A DNA stretch of 64,000 nt from Malaya genurostris (taxonomy: Eukaryota > Arthropoda > Insecta > Diptera > Culicidae). The stretch lies in assembly GCF_030247185.1 (NCBI RefSeq), contig NC_080571.1, forward strand, positions 33,034,753 to 33,098,752, given 5' to 3'. Positions 31,061 through 43,415 of the stretch are shown here, one piece after another; positions within the stretch are counted from its first letter, which is position 1; every line of letters starts with the position of its first letter. Made by a program: the position numbers and the translations under genes. The notes beneath the pieces are model-generated. The model ran no database searches, was not told the DNA's origin, and saw nothing but the letters and a program-made list of their open reading frames with translations.

Positions 31061-31132
31061 AATTGAAATTTATTTGAAAAAATATGCAATTTTCACAGCC
31101 GGTGGTGCAGTAATACAGTGCTGGTGGTGTAG

Positions 31133-31330
<198 letters not shown>

Positions 31331-31869
31331 TAATAACACTTCACGTTTCATGCTGCTGATTCATGCTGTTTAGCTTGACTTACATATGCAGAAGTAACAG
31401 AAACGCATTGGATTAATCGAAATAGAGCATATGATAGTAAGTCTAGGTTTAACTAGGTTCAAAACTGTTTCAATTTGCAGGTCATATTTGTTGCTGCAAA
31501 CGAATCAACTTCGGCTACTACGTTCATCTGAATCCGGTTTCGGAAGAATTGAACATGGTGATTAAAAACTGCAAAAGGATCTCACTCACTTTTCTTAAAG
31601 ATGGCAAAATCGATTTTCACAAACTTATAGGTTCAAAAGAAAACTCTTACAGCTTCATACTGAATTCCTAAATTTGTTGTGGATACTACTTCCGGCTCTG
31701 GAACTACATAGGCTGAACAGGATTTGTAGAGTTTGTTAGATTAGGTCCGAACAAACTTTTCTATTTCTATTCAATGAACAGTTTTGCGAATTCCACAGAA
31801 ATATTTATGATGTTATGGGTAATATGAGAAAGGCATCGTTACACCATTAGGTGGATTAAAACAGGTTTT

Positions 31870-33480
31870 TTTGTATACGCATTCGTGTTCAAAACAAATT
31901 GGCATCACTCTAAAAAACGTTTTATTCCTAATTGAAACACGTGACATTGAAAATGTGCGGCTGTTGCCGCTGTTCCGGGAACCTTTATTTACAACCAATC
32001 AACAATCGATCAACAACCCAGAATTGCCCCCGGAAAGTGCGACCAGCAGAACCTGAAAAGAATACACAGCTGGATGATCAAATAAATCACCTCGAATATC
32101 GATAATTGAACTGTTGTTTGTACAGTTTCGTAACTGTTTTTCAAGTGCCACTCTTCGGCCGGCCGAGATGCGGGATGGAAGGTGTACGGAAACAATCAAT
32201 TCTGTCGGAGAAACAATAAGAAAAAAAAAACGTTCCGCGTTCCGAGATTTGTTGATCCATGGCTCGAGCTTGGGATTGCACAACACCCGGCGTTCTCGGC
32301 GATGAAGAGTTTTTTTTTCAGTCCAGCTGGACTGTTTCCACTGTTTTAAACTGTCTTTTGCTGTGTCGATGATGATGATATTCTGTAAACATTCGGCATG
32401 GTAGTGGACTGTTACTACTACGTGTGTGTGTGTGTGTGTTTGTGTGATTACAAGGCCACACATGAATTTACTATCAATCGCCAATGCGAAGTGGTTTCGT
32501 ATGGACTATCTGTGAACTTCAATCATTCCCCGTGTGGATGGGATATCGGATGTTTATCTCTCTTGAACGAATTGGAGCGAATGTAAACGTTTGCTTTATG
32601 ACAGATGCCAAAGAGCAAAACAAGAACAACGCCGTAGCTCAAAGGATTAATACTCCAGTCAATAATGAAATGGTTTTATTATCACCTTCTGGCCCACAGT
32701 AATTTCCGTTGTCATTCGTTAGCATTATTCGTAGCACGCAAATACTCAACAGCAGCAGGTTGCCAAAAACCAATTAGAAACGTTATCATTTGGTAATTTT
32801 GGTGTGTGTTTCCGCACTTCTCTCGCCGTTGATGGCGGTGCTGATCGAACTCTCACGGCCAGTCTTGAGACGAGGAACGGAAGCGGACGCATCGACCAGT
32901 TGTTAATGTTTATCTTATCATTTTCACCACCAGACAGAACCGTTTTCAAGCGATACATGTTTTCCATTTGTCCCATGGACCGACCGCTCATTGCTGCTAG
33001 TGTGACCTACCAATTCCAAGAGAGCACGCAAAGCAATCATTGACCTTGAACACTTGGGTTGAATGGACAGTAAACTGGTGGGTTACTACGATTGATCAAA
33101 ATATTATGTTGTAAAACTGTCTTCAATACTTATTTATTTATTTTTCCAAGGTGTATAAATCGAACCACCCTACCGAGTGTAAAAATGTTGAAAAATGATC
33201 GATTTGAATGGATACTTCGCCACTTGCACGGAACGATAAACATTCCAGCAGCGGATATTTTTAGAAACCAATGGATGTAACTCCATTTCGATCCATCACT
33301 AAAAACTTCTCACGTGTAATTCATAACGTTTAGGTTTTTTTTCAGTATTTTGCGCCCGTCACTATTTTGGAAGCACATAATCAATTTTAGAGTAATTCGC
33401 GATAGCTTGAAAATGTTTCTGAGAATCCGGTTTGTGGAAAAAGCTCATGAATATTTTACTTATTTCACTCTTCTTTTCTT
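31870..33480. other. Probable unique DNA without recognised gene
   Basis: More balanced base composition than the surroundings at 32000-33050 and no internal repeat copy noticed. The open frames (for example 31999-32484 minus) lack family resemblance, codon-bias signs or splice context. It may be intron or regulatory host DNA. Confidence 0.35.
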
Positions 33481-33482
33481 GC

Positions 33483-33610
33483 CGGGTTGGCGATTTAATG
33501 CATAGTCTTACAAACCAGTTGTCGTATGTTCGAGCCTCGACCTGCGCCGGGGATAAAACCTCTTCGCATTCTTCTCCCTGAATGTTAACTTAATACGACG
33601 CCCAGTTTGG
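33483..33610 (+). mobile_element. tRNA-derived SINE head
   Basis: Contains GGGTTGGCGATTTAATGCAT (A-box region), TCTTACAAACCAG (anticodon loop, Val-TAC-like) and GTTCGAGCC (B-box). The 5' half of the anticodon stem is deleted relative to 52540-52622. The body downstream differs from the other copies. Confidence 0.65.
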
Positions 33611-33727
33611 AATTTATTAGTAAAAAATCCTTTTCACGAGTATTTTTATATACTACATGGATTGAGAAGCTCCGAGTTTTTTCCGTAAAAACATTTTTAC
33701 CCTTGGCACATCGGAGGGCTGATGATT

Positions 33728-33842
33728 GATTTTGATGCCCTCATCATTCGACGAATATTTCTTTCCCTGGAGAAACCTTTTCAGGTTTGGAAATAGACAA
33801 TAGTCGCTGGGGGCCAGGTCTGGAGAATACAGGGGATCCCCC
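33728..33842 (-). pseudogene. mariner transposase C-terminal fragment
   Basis: The minus strand reads DPLYSPDLAPSDYCLFPNLK, then FLQGKKYSSNDEG. The D of PSDY is the third catalytic aspartate of D,D34D mariners. Only about 38 residues survive. It differs from the two larger mariner remnants in the window. Confidence 0.75.
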
Positions 33843-34337
33843 TTAGAAAAAAACGTTCAACGGTGGCCCCTCGTTGGTCCAATACGTTGGATCATTGGTC
33901 CAATGAACGTCCAATCAATCGTTCAACGGAAGGCCAACACGGGACCTTCGTTTACCAATTTTGAAACGAACCGTTGAACCGAATGTCGTTCAACAAGCGC
34001 TCAACGACCAACAAAATAGAACCGCTTGCTGAGAGGGATGGTGGACCAATTCGTTCCGCAAATTATTCAATTTCAAAGTTGCTTTTAAGGAACCGTACAT
34101 AAACCACGTAGACCAAAATCTGGTATTTATTAACCCCCCTCCCCCCTCGTAGACTTTCGCAGACTTTCGCAGACTTTCCACTTTAAATTAAATAAAATCT
34201 GATCCAGTACCATTGTCATAAAGTCTTAGTTATTCAAGATATTCAAGTGATAAAGATATACAATAAATCTCGAACGGCTTCACTGGATGAACGATAAGAA
34301 AGAAAATGTGATTAAAATCACATATTATTTAAACAAT
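33843..34337. other. Unassigned interval with partial PIF-like end
   Basis: A purine/pyrimidine-mixed stretch rich in CGTTCAAC and GTTGAACG motifs (33850-34010). At 34090-34150 there is a C-rich segment after GTACATAAACCACGTAGACC that resembles one end of the MITE at 24370. No gene seen. Confidence 0.35.
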
Positions 34338-34346
34338 CGTTCGTGG
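34338..34346. repeat. 9 bp target-site duplication, left
   Basis: CGTTCGTGG, identical to 34930-34938, bounding the element between them. Confidence 0.8.
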
Positions 34347-34929
34347 GGGAGCGGGTCATATCGCCGAAAGCCATTTCGCCGAAAGTCGTTTCGCCGAAAG
34401 GGTCATTTCGCCGAAAGGGTCATCTCGCCGAAAGGGTAATTTCGTCGTAAGGGTCATATCTCCTGCATGTTATTTCTCCTGTACAACTGATGTGGCGCAG
34501 CCACATAACCGAAGCCAGCTGAGTCGGCCGCCGACCCGCCGTCGGAAGCGGCGGCCTCTTGCATACAAACCTGTAACCGTCTCGTTTGCCCGGTCTACTC
34601 AAAGCTAGGTTTCTTTGCTTTAGTTAGTCGGACAGCACATGAACCAAAACGATGTGGCGTACACGTACAAGTTTTCTTGGGAGCTATTTTCTGAAGTTCA
34701 TGAATCAATCTTTATTCAAGAGTACAACAATCAATCATTATTCAAGAAGTACAATGGTAGGTTGACAAAACGGGCGTTAACGCTATCATCTTTCGTTTGT
34801 CTTTAATTTAAATCAATTCTAATTACGATTTCAGGACGATTACAGGATTCGCGAAATTACCCTTTCGACGAAATGACTTTCGGCGAAACGGCTTTCGGCG
34901 AAATGGCTTTCGGCGAAATGACCCTGATC
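34347..34929. mobile_element. MULE-like MITE with tandem-repeat ends
   Basis: A 583-base element. Each end is an array of 15-16 base units of the type CCGAAAGCCATTTCG, in inverted orientation: five to six units at 34357-34445 and four to five at 34856-34922. It is flanked by a perfect 9 bp duplication. A 9 bp duplication points to a Mutator-like (MULE) transposase, although P-like and other families also make 7-10 bp ones. The interior has no transposase. Confidence 0.72.
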
Positions 34930-34938
34930 CGTTCGTGG
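34930..34938. repeat. 9 bp target-site duplication, right
   Basis: Second copy of CGTTCGTGG. Confidence 0.8.
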
Positions 34939-35088
34939 ACATACGATTTTTAGACGAGGAACGATAAGATAGTGAGTAAACACACAGTTTAAATGCTTTT
35001 GTAATATCTTTCATAATCAATAAACTTACAGTTTCCCTTGAAAAAGACCATAACCAGTGGTCGAAACGTCAGTATATAACAGCCGTTC

Positions 35089-35985
35089 TTATTTAACAGT
35101 ATTCATTTTGCTTTTGTGTCTTGTTCGACACAGTATTTTTAGAATTTGTAAGCCGTGTGCCACCGAACGGAATAGGTGAAATTCAGAAGGGGCGACATCT
35201 GGGGAATACGGCGGGTGGGGCAAGACTTCCCATTTCAGCGTTTCCAGGTATCTTTTGACCACTTTTGCGACGTGAGACCGAGCATTGTCGTGTTGAAGAA
35301 TGACTTTGTAATGTCGCTCTTGATATTGTGGCCGATTTTCTTTTAGCGCGCGGATAAGGCGCATCAGTTGCGTTCGGTAGAGATGTCCTGTGATGGTTTC
35401 ACCCGGTTTTAAGAGCTCGTAGTAAATCACACCGAGCTGATCCCACCAAATACAAATCATAACCTTGGCGCCGTGAATATTCGGTTTTACCTTCGACGAA
35501 GTCGCATGCCCTGGCTTTCCCCATGATTTTCTGCGTTTAGGATCATCGTATCGAACCCACTTTTCATCACCGGGTACGATTCGATGTAAAAACCCCTTAC
35601 GATTTTGTCTTTGAAGCAGTTGCTCACATACAAATAGACGGTGCTCGATGTCCCTCGGTTTCAATTCGTACGGCACCCAGTTCCCTTCTTTCTGAATCAT
35701 GCCCAGGGCCTTGAGACGTTTTGAAATAGCTTGCTGACTAACTCCCAACGATTCCGCAAACTCTTCTTGGGTTTGGCATAAATCTTCATCAAGCAATGCT
35801 TCTTGTTGTTCATCTTCGAAGGTTTTTTCTCTTCCATCACCATGTTTGTCTTCGACATCGAAATCACCATTTTTAAAACATTGAAACCACTCCCGACACG
35901 TTCTTTTACTCAGAGCAGCATCACCGTAAATTTATGAGAGCATTCGATGCGATTCAGCTGCATTTTTTTTCTAATTGTAACAGAA
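35089..35985 (-). pseudogene. mariner transposase, mutated
   Basis: From about 35965 the frame reads AAESHRMLS, then a stop (TAA), then IYGDAALSKRTCREWFQCFK (helix-turn-helix), QTQEEFAESLGVSQQAISKR (second helix-turn-helix), WVPYEL, GDEKW (first Asp), HDNARSHVAKVVK (second Asp) and PPYSPDVAPSEFHLF. The third catalytic residue of D,D34D mariners, normally Asp in PSD, is Glu here. The last 60 or so residues are replaced by a different frame after AHGL. One nonsense codon, the D-to-E change and the lost C-terminus all argue for an inactive copy. No terminal inverted repeat was seen. Confidence 0.88.
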
Positions 35986-36194
35986 AAGTAAAACAGAATT
36001 GGGCACATAAACAGACATTTTCGAGCGTGATTAATACGAAAACAAGAACAACTGTCACTGAAACGGCGATGACAATTCGTTAGGCACTGTACACACTCAC
36101 TTTAAAGGCATTATCATCTACTATGTATTTTGACCAGCCTCAGCCAGTACAGCCACCTATCGAAAAACGGCGAAAGCAAAGTTGTACACCTGAT

Positions 36195-38770
36195 AATATT
36201 TTTGTACTTTTTTATTGTTTTCGTATTTTTTCGTATTTTCTGTTTTATTTTATGTTTTATTGTATTCTACACACTTAGAAATTTTCGCAGAATTCGATAA
36301 TTTTTTACCGAATTTTCAACAGCTGAACATTCGGTAATCAGTTCGGTAATTAAATTGATTACCGATCGTTCAGTATTTGACTAGACTGTCAAACAACTAC
36401 CGTAAACAGTAAACCAAATGGATCTAACTGATTGTTCGGTAATTTTTTGTTTGTTTGTTTTCCTTTGGTTCAAATTCTGGATTTTCGGATTTCGAAAACA
36501 ACAGAAATTCATGAAAACGAATGTAGAAAATTTTATCCTGTTGTGGCTATGGTTTTATTCCACGAAAAAAAGGGTCAAATGTTCCGACTGAGCTTCTGAG
36601 CGCCTTCCAAAACACTGCACAATCCGTCGAGTCCACCAGAAATTACCCTCGAACGATTTGTGTAGGCAGCAAGTGGACAAGTAATAAAACATTATTTTCT
36701 GGTTCTAATGTTTTGAATACTTTAGCACCTGTACCTCACTCCATTAGATGAACTCTTCAATATTTTTTTTCGTTTGGTTAATAAAAAGACACTTACTGAA
36801 ATTTTTTATAACTGTTTGACAGTTAGTTTTACGACAATCAGTTTTCACAGTAAGGTTTTTGCCGTACTCGGCGACTATTCAGATGAACCGTATGAATTGT
36901 ATATCTATTTACAAAATTCAGTAATGAAAATTTACGTAAAACTGATCGACCGGTAAAAATTTGCAAAATTATTGTAAAATAAAACTCATGTACCGAAATA
37001 TCGGTCATTTCTATAGATTACCGAAATTTTTCGTCAACAATATTACCGAACAAAGAAATTAAATATTAGTGTGTACTGTATTTTTTTATAGTTTTATATT
37101 TTTGTATATTATTAAACTTTTTTACATATTTTTGTATGTTTTGTTTGTTTCATATATTTGCATTTTTTTTGTATTTTTTCTTATTTTTGTTTTGTATTTT
37201 CCGTATTTTTTTATGTCGTACGTTTTGCTTTTCTTGAATTTAATGTATTTTTTGTTTATTTTTCAATTTTCATATCTGTATATCCGGACTGTACGATTAT
37301 GTCGTATATTTTGTATATATTGTAGTTTTTGTAATTTATTTTGCTTGTTTCGTGTTTTCCATATATTTAGTATTTTCATACATTTTGTATTTTTCTAAGT
37401 TTTCTCAGTTTTCCACAGTTGTGCATTCAACATTTTTTGGTATTTGTCGTAGATATTGCAAAACATTTATTGTGTTTTCACAATTTTTGCAATTTTAATA
37501 TTTTTATATATCCGTATTTATGTAGTTTTTGTAAATTTTGTATATTTTGCATTTTTCATATATTCTGTTTTTTTTTCGAATTATTTGTATTTTTTGTACT
37601 TTATGTAATTTAGAAATATTTCGTTTGAGTTATTTATCTTTCTTGTATTTTAAAATTTTTCTGAATTTTGTATTTGTATTTTTTTTATTTGAATATTTTT
37701 GATCTTTTTTGCATTCTTTGTATTTTTCGATTTTTTTTTTGTATATTATTGTAGTTTTTGTACCTAGCATATTTTTGGTATTTCGCGAATTTTTCTGATT
37801 TTCCTATAATTTTTGTATTCAATACATGTTTTGTAGTTCGTATTTTTTGTATTTTTCGTACTTTATGCACTTTTCACAATTTTTTTTTTATATTTTTCTT
37901 TGTGTTTTTGTATTGTATGAATAATTTATATTTTCTGTGCTTTCGCATTTTTTTGTATGTTTTGTAAATTTTGCAAATGTAATAATTTCGTACATCCGTA
38001 TTTTTAGTATTTTTTCTACTTTTTGTCTATTTTGTATTGTTGGGTTTTTTGCATTTTGAAAATTTTTCGAATTTTTATTTTTTTTTTGTATTTTTAGAAT
38101 TATTTGTTTATATTTTGTTTTGTATTTTTAGAACAATTAATTTTTTTGTAGTTTATGTATTCAAAATTGTTTTGCATTTTGTATTTTTTGTATTAATCAT
38201 ATTTATTGCATTTTTTGTATTTTGGGTACTATTTGCATTTTTCGTATTTGTCTGTATTTTTATCTTTTTATTTTTATATTATGTGAATTTGTTGTATTTT
38301 CGATATTATTTTCAATTCATAATATTTTTTATTTCCGTATATTATGTATTTCTTGAATTTTTGCAGTTTTCGAAAATTTTGTATTTTTCACTTTTTCGTA
38401 TTCTGTGTATTTTTATGTTTTTTTTTTGCAGTTTTTGTACATATTTTTGTATTTTTTGAATGTTTTATATTCTGTGTATATTTTTTATTTGTTGTATTTT
38501 TGGAGTTTTTGAAAATTTTGTATTTCTTGTTTTGTATTTTTCGTATTCTGCGTATTGTTTTGTATATTTTGCAGTTTTTGTACTGTACCTATTTTTCGAA
38601 TTTTTAATAATCTTTATATATTTTGTATTTGTTGTATTATTTGTATTTCTTGTTTTTTTTTCGTATTTTTCGTATTTTTTGTATTATTTTCTATGTTTAG
38701 TATTTGTTTATTTTCTTGGTATTTTTGGGTATTTCTAGGTATTTTTGGGTATTTTTTATAGAATTTGAAC
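36195..38770 (+). repeat. T-rich degenerate satellite (TTTTTGTA-like units)
   Basis: Roughly 1.8 kb of the plus strand is built of TTTTTGTA, TTTTCGTA and TTTTTCATA variants, with T well above half of the bases. It runs from 36195 to 36269 and resumes at 37074, split by a MITE. Long Phe/Tyr/Ile-rich frames are by-products. It ends against the mariner TIR near 38805. It is too degenerate for one fixed period, but the 8-base word recurs throughout. Confidence 0.8.
36270..37073. mobile_element. TA-flanked MITE inside the T-rich satellite
   Basis: An 804-base insertion flanked by TA (36268-36269 and 37074-37075), with ends CACACTTAGAAATTT and AATATTAGTGTG. The inside is rich in ACCGA and TCGGT motifs (for example CATTCGGTAATCAGTTCGGT) that recur in the Helitron-nested MITE at 18387-19264. 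No transposase. Confidence 0.6.
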
Positions 38771-38804
38771 CTGTTTTGAACCTTCATATCGCCATGGAAT
38801 AGTA

Positions 38805-39735
38805 ACACATGGATCAATAAGTCCCGAGACTAACAATGGAAACAACATTTTTTTTGCAAAACTTTTTTTTTATTCATCAACATTTAGGGTGATACAATGG
38901 TTCCAACGTTTTTCCAATTTTTCATTACCATGTTCATAAAAAATATCTTTCGCTTCAAAATAAGCTTCAGTTTCAGCGATGACCTCCTCATTTGAGCCAA
39001 ATCTTTTTCCCTGGAACATTTTTTTAAGATCAGCAAAGAGCCAGTAGTCACTGGGGGCTAAATCTGGCGAGTATGGGGGGAGGGGAAGCAGATCAAAGCC
39101 CAATTCGTTCAATTTCGCCATTGTTTTCATCGACTTGTGGCAGGGTGCATTGTCTTGATGAAAAAGGATTTTTTTCTCTGCATGTGCGATCGTTTTTTTT
39201 TGCGATTTCCTCCTTCAAACGCACCAGTAAGTCAATATAATAATCACTGTTGATCGATTTACCTTTTTCGAGGTAGTCAATGAAAATCACGCCATGCGTA
39301 TCCCAAAAAACTGACGCCATGACTTTGCCAGCTGACTGCTGCGTTTTCGGACGCTTCGGACGGCTTTCGCCAGCTGTGCGCCACTCAGATGACTGCCGCT
39401 TCGACTCTGGAGTGAAGTGATGTATCCATGTTTCGTCCATGGTCACGTAACGACGCAAGAAATCTTTTTTTTTGCGAGTAAATAGCGAAAAACTGCTTTC
39501 TGAATCATCGACTCGTTGCTGTTTTTGTTCCATCGAAAGCAATCGCGGCACCCACTTGGAAAAAACCTTTTCATGCTCAATTTTTCATGAAGGATAGTAA
39601 ATACACTTCCATACGATATCTGTGTCATCTCGGCAATCTCACGGAGCTTCACTTTACGATATCTTTCATTATAATCTTTGTCACTTCACTCACATTTTCC
39701 GGTGTAACGGCTTCCACAGGTCTACCCGAGCGTTG
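38805..39735 (-). pseudogene. mariner transposase with several frameshifts
   Basis: Three frames in order. 39735-39540 carries RPVEAVTPENVSEVTK and KLREIAEMTQISYGSV (helix-turn-helix). 39551-39190 carries VTMDETWIHHFTPESKRQS (first Asp), WRTAGE and KVMASVFWDTHGVIFIDYL. 39130-38870 carries ELGFDLLPLPPYSPDLAPSDYWLFADLKK (third Asp). The second catalytic Asp region falls at a frameshift near 39150-39190, but codons for a DNA-type motif are still visible. An end like a mariner TIR (ACATGGATCAATAAGTCCCG) lies at 38807-38826, beside TA. The 5' end is cut off at about 39735. Confidence 0.85.
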
Positions 39736-41870
39736 AAGAGGGTCTTCAAGAAGACTGGTAAGGCAACTGAAAACATGCAGGAGTTCAAAAAAATTTGGGC
39801 TAAAGCGTCAAAAAAATGCGATGCAACACTTGTCCGGAACTTAATTTCATCCGATTTTCATTATGCTCAATTTTAACCTCGTACAATAGAGGATCAATTT
39901 TTAGTTTTAATAAAATATCGTTTTTTATCATAATTTGAAAGAAAAATTTGTGGATAGCTTATTTTCGATACACTCCTTATGATGAGAAAAATTCACCGTG
40001 AATAAATTCAATAACACTATTCTATTAATTCGAATCCCCTCAATTTGAGGAAATAATATTGGATTGCTATTACCTTTAGATATGCTCTTCTTCCTTGCGT
40101 CCATGTGCTTAGAAAGAAGACGACAATTGAAAACACGACACATAACCAAATAACATGATCAATATGCTAAGCCATTTTGGAAATGTTATGATCATCTTCG
40201 CCCTACAACGTTACCAACAAAGAAATGTCATTTTTTACATTATTGTTGAAGCTTTTTAATATGGAGAGGAAAAATTCTGACAATTTTTATGCACAAAAGT
40301 CCATCGAACAAATTTTTCTTTCTTTTTATTCAAACCCAAGCACATTCTCAACCCACCGGGCGTTGCCATAAAATTGCAGCGCCATGTGAACGCTGGGTAG
40401 TTTATTTAAGGAAGAATATGCAAAAAATTTCAATAACGGTGGCATCCCGTGGATGGACGCGTGTTGCTTCACTCACTGAACTTCCCCAAGCAAATCCACC
40501 GGCATGAGGTCAAGTGTACGAAAGGGATCAGTTCGGACGCATTGCAGTGTACTCGATGGAAAAATGTTAAGCGCCTAGTTCCTAATGGACTACGTTTCGA
40601 GTGTGGATTACGCGGGACAGGAAGGGGCATTCCACATGTTTTGATGGCAACGTTTTGTATAATTATCTTATTGCATGCCATTAATTGACTTCTATTGCAA
40701 ATAAGCAAATTTCGAAATCTTCACAGGCGGCGCATTCCACGTGCTTGTCAGCATGCGGTTCGCGAGTTCAAGAGGAGATTTGCAGACGAGATTATTTACT
40801 TTGCAAAACTGTGTGAACCATTTCGGCTGGCTGCCTTTCCGTTTTTTGTTAGTGGAGTGAGTGATTTCTCTGTTAGTTCAATTTAAAATGACATCATATT
40901 GATTTGTTTGGTCAATTTTGCGATACACCGATTTGTGGTTAGCTTGAGTGCTATCTGTGGCTTAAGGGAAAAGCTATTTTTCGTTTTACGGCACCGACAT
41001 CGAAACATATACGAGAAGTGCAAACTGAAATATTAGAGCAGTTCAATTTACGATTTGACAGATTAGAGGTATTAGTTGTACTTATTCACAGTTCTCTTAC
41101 CGTTTTAACTCTGGTATCGAAACACAATGATTTGTGTGACGCATTGGACAGAACCAAGGAATTACTTATTGGCCACTGTTCACAACAAAAGCTTAAATCG
41201 GTGCGTGCAAATAAAAATGGCCTTGGGCAGTAAAGTCCAACATTTGCTTTGCTTACAGTCGTAACAACGCTTGAGACCTGCACTCGAACAATTCAAACTG
41301 TTATTCATTGAAGGTGTTTGTTTTCAGTTAGCCGTTGGCGAATACTTTGGACGATTTATAGGATTATTGAAAATTGGATAATTGAATTACTTGTAAAAAT
41401 TGGTACTCTAGAAGAAATTGTACACGGAAACAAAATCGTTCTCGTGGTCATGAATAAAAAATCATGATTGAAAATAAAATACTACATTATGATATCATGA
41501 TCATTCTTCTGATATCATGAATGAAAAGTTGATATTCATGAAAATTAAAAATCGCATTCGAGTGAAAAAATCATAGCCATCACAAGCGTTACACGTACCT
41601 GTCAAATCTTGTAATGTTTGAGTGTTCAAATTGATTAGAGTGAAACTTTTCAGCATACCACAATTATTTGTTTAAAATTATTTATTCGTAATTCATCATC
41701 TTCAACTTAGCGCTCGCAAACTATTTAAACACCGGGCGGTTGTAGTTTGCCTTGCATGTTGGTTAATCCATAGTTGTCGAAGTGTTAAAGTTAATGTAAA
41801 CCTCCGTGTTGCGAAAGTAATATTTTATTCTAATTGTGATGTCTTCAACCGAATTTTCTTTATGAAATAA
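39736..41870. other. Mostly unassigned interval
   Basis: At 39736-39840 a plus-strand segment reads TGKATENMQEFKKIWAKA, similar in style to the C-terminal tail of Tc1-type transposases; this is weak. At 40940-41232 an open frame (EILEQFNLRFDRLEVL...) is uninterrupted for about 95 codons but matches nothing I know. The segment 41430-41590 is rich in ATCATGA palindromes and may be a small MITE. Confidence 0.3.
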
Positions 41871-43254
41871 CCCAAGTAACAATTTTTGTTACGCTAGCTT
41901 GTTTGTGACTAGTTTGCAACCAGATATTTGAGTGATTGTCACTAACATCTAACCACTTGCATGACTCAAAAAGCGCAGTTTCTACAAGTTGTTAAGTCGG
42001 CTAAAAATAAGTTGTCGATACGTTGTAATGTCATACTGAAATAACTTATCTTTTCAAAACTTCAAAATAACTTGTTTTCAAGTAAACTAGTTGAAACTTA
42101 GTCACAATCGACATTATAAACATTGAATGTATCCAGAATACTTTTCTATTACCAATAAAAAAGCAAAATCACAAACTTGATACAAGGTCCAAATTTCACA
42201 ACGATTTTAAAACTGTCGAGCGGAATTCAATTTTACTTAACTGTTTTTTATGCGCCTTCAATCAAAATCTGTTTATAAAGATATAAAAAATAAACAACAA
42301 AATAACGCTATGTTCAGAATGCTCTAAATTATTTTAAGTAGAGTGATTTCTCATCATTTTAAATTCATATATCATGAGAATTATAGAATTATCACAATCG
42401 ATGTTCAATCTCTATATTATTTTCTTCGTGTTTATGACAGTGCATAGAACAAAAATGACTATTCCGCCTTTCACAATTTTTGGCAAAAAGTAGTTTTGAA
42501 AAAAGTAATATCCTGGTTTTATTTATGTTTCATACACTTCTTGAGACTCCATATTGTGTTCGCCATATTCAAGCCAACAAAAGTTGTTTTGTTTGCATTT
42601 TAGTTATCATAACGTTGGGAAAACCTACCGATAACTCTCTGAATCAATGAAGAAATTATATGTTATAATCTCATAATATCTAAGTTATTACTACATCAAT
42701 TCACATAGTAACGATTTACATATACGCTTACGTATTTATAATGGTTTCGCAACCTTTTTTCAACTAGTAGCTAAAACCAAAACTGTGATTAAAGATATAT
42801 TAGAATCAAGTAACGATAACTTACAAATGATAGCTAGTTCAATGTTTTTGTTATAAAGAAACACTGCCGTCACCTTGTTTTAAAAAGCATAACATAAAAA
42901 ACATGTTCGTGTTCTTGTTGCAACATAGTTGGGCTAAGTGGTATCAGAACTAGTTACGGGTTGCCAATATTGGAGTCAAATAAACTTATTTTCAACTAGT
43001 AGCTAGAAATAAAGTTGTGATTAAAGATATGTTTGGATTAAGTTACGATAGCTTATAATTTATAATTAATTCAATATGACAAAAAGATGTGGTGATTTGA
43101 AACCTAAATAACTATTTCGTAACTGGTTATGTTATGAAGAAACATTGATGTCACCTTGTTTTAACCAGTATAACATAAAAAACATATTCGTGCTCTTGTT
43201 GCAACATAGTTTGGACTTAGTCGCATCAGAACTAGTTACGGATTGCTACTTGGG
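41871..43254. mobile_element. TIR element with CCCAAGTA ends and internal duplication
   Basis: Starts CCCAAGTAACAA at 41871 and ends TTGCTACTTGGG at 43254, an inverted pair. Inside, 42762-42965 and 42993-43246 are a diverged tandem duplication (AACTAGTAGCTA... ACATAAAAAACATRTTCGTG...). No transposase. The target duplication is at most 2-3 bases and not clear. Confidence 0.6.
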
Positions 43255-43415
43255 AAGCCAATATCAAGATTAAAAAAAAGGCTCACCACACACTGTCAAT
43301 AATGAGTTCAAAAATTGGCATCCCTGCGTATCCACTTTTACTTAGAGCACTGGAATTTTTTAAAAAAAGCCATTTTCAATAGCAAAAGATAAGTTTTTTT
43401 TCAAATTCTTTTATA

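Noticed and set aside
31999..32484. 161-codon minus-strand frame
   Set aside because: No recognisable domain, and a GT-repeat translation (THTHTH) near its start; likely chance.
37069..38738. Chain of Phe/Tyr-rich 'membrane' frames
   Set aside because: They follow from the TTTTTGTA-type satellite; there is no start context, no conserved motif, and stops reflect chance.
39736..39876. Tc1-type transposase tail on the plus strand
   Set aside because: Only about 35 residues of loose similarity (ENMQEFKKIWAKASKKC), not enough to call.
40940..41233. Possible small gene (EILEQFNLRFDRLEVL...)
   Set aside because: No ATG at the frame start, no family resemblance and no splice partner.
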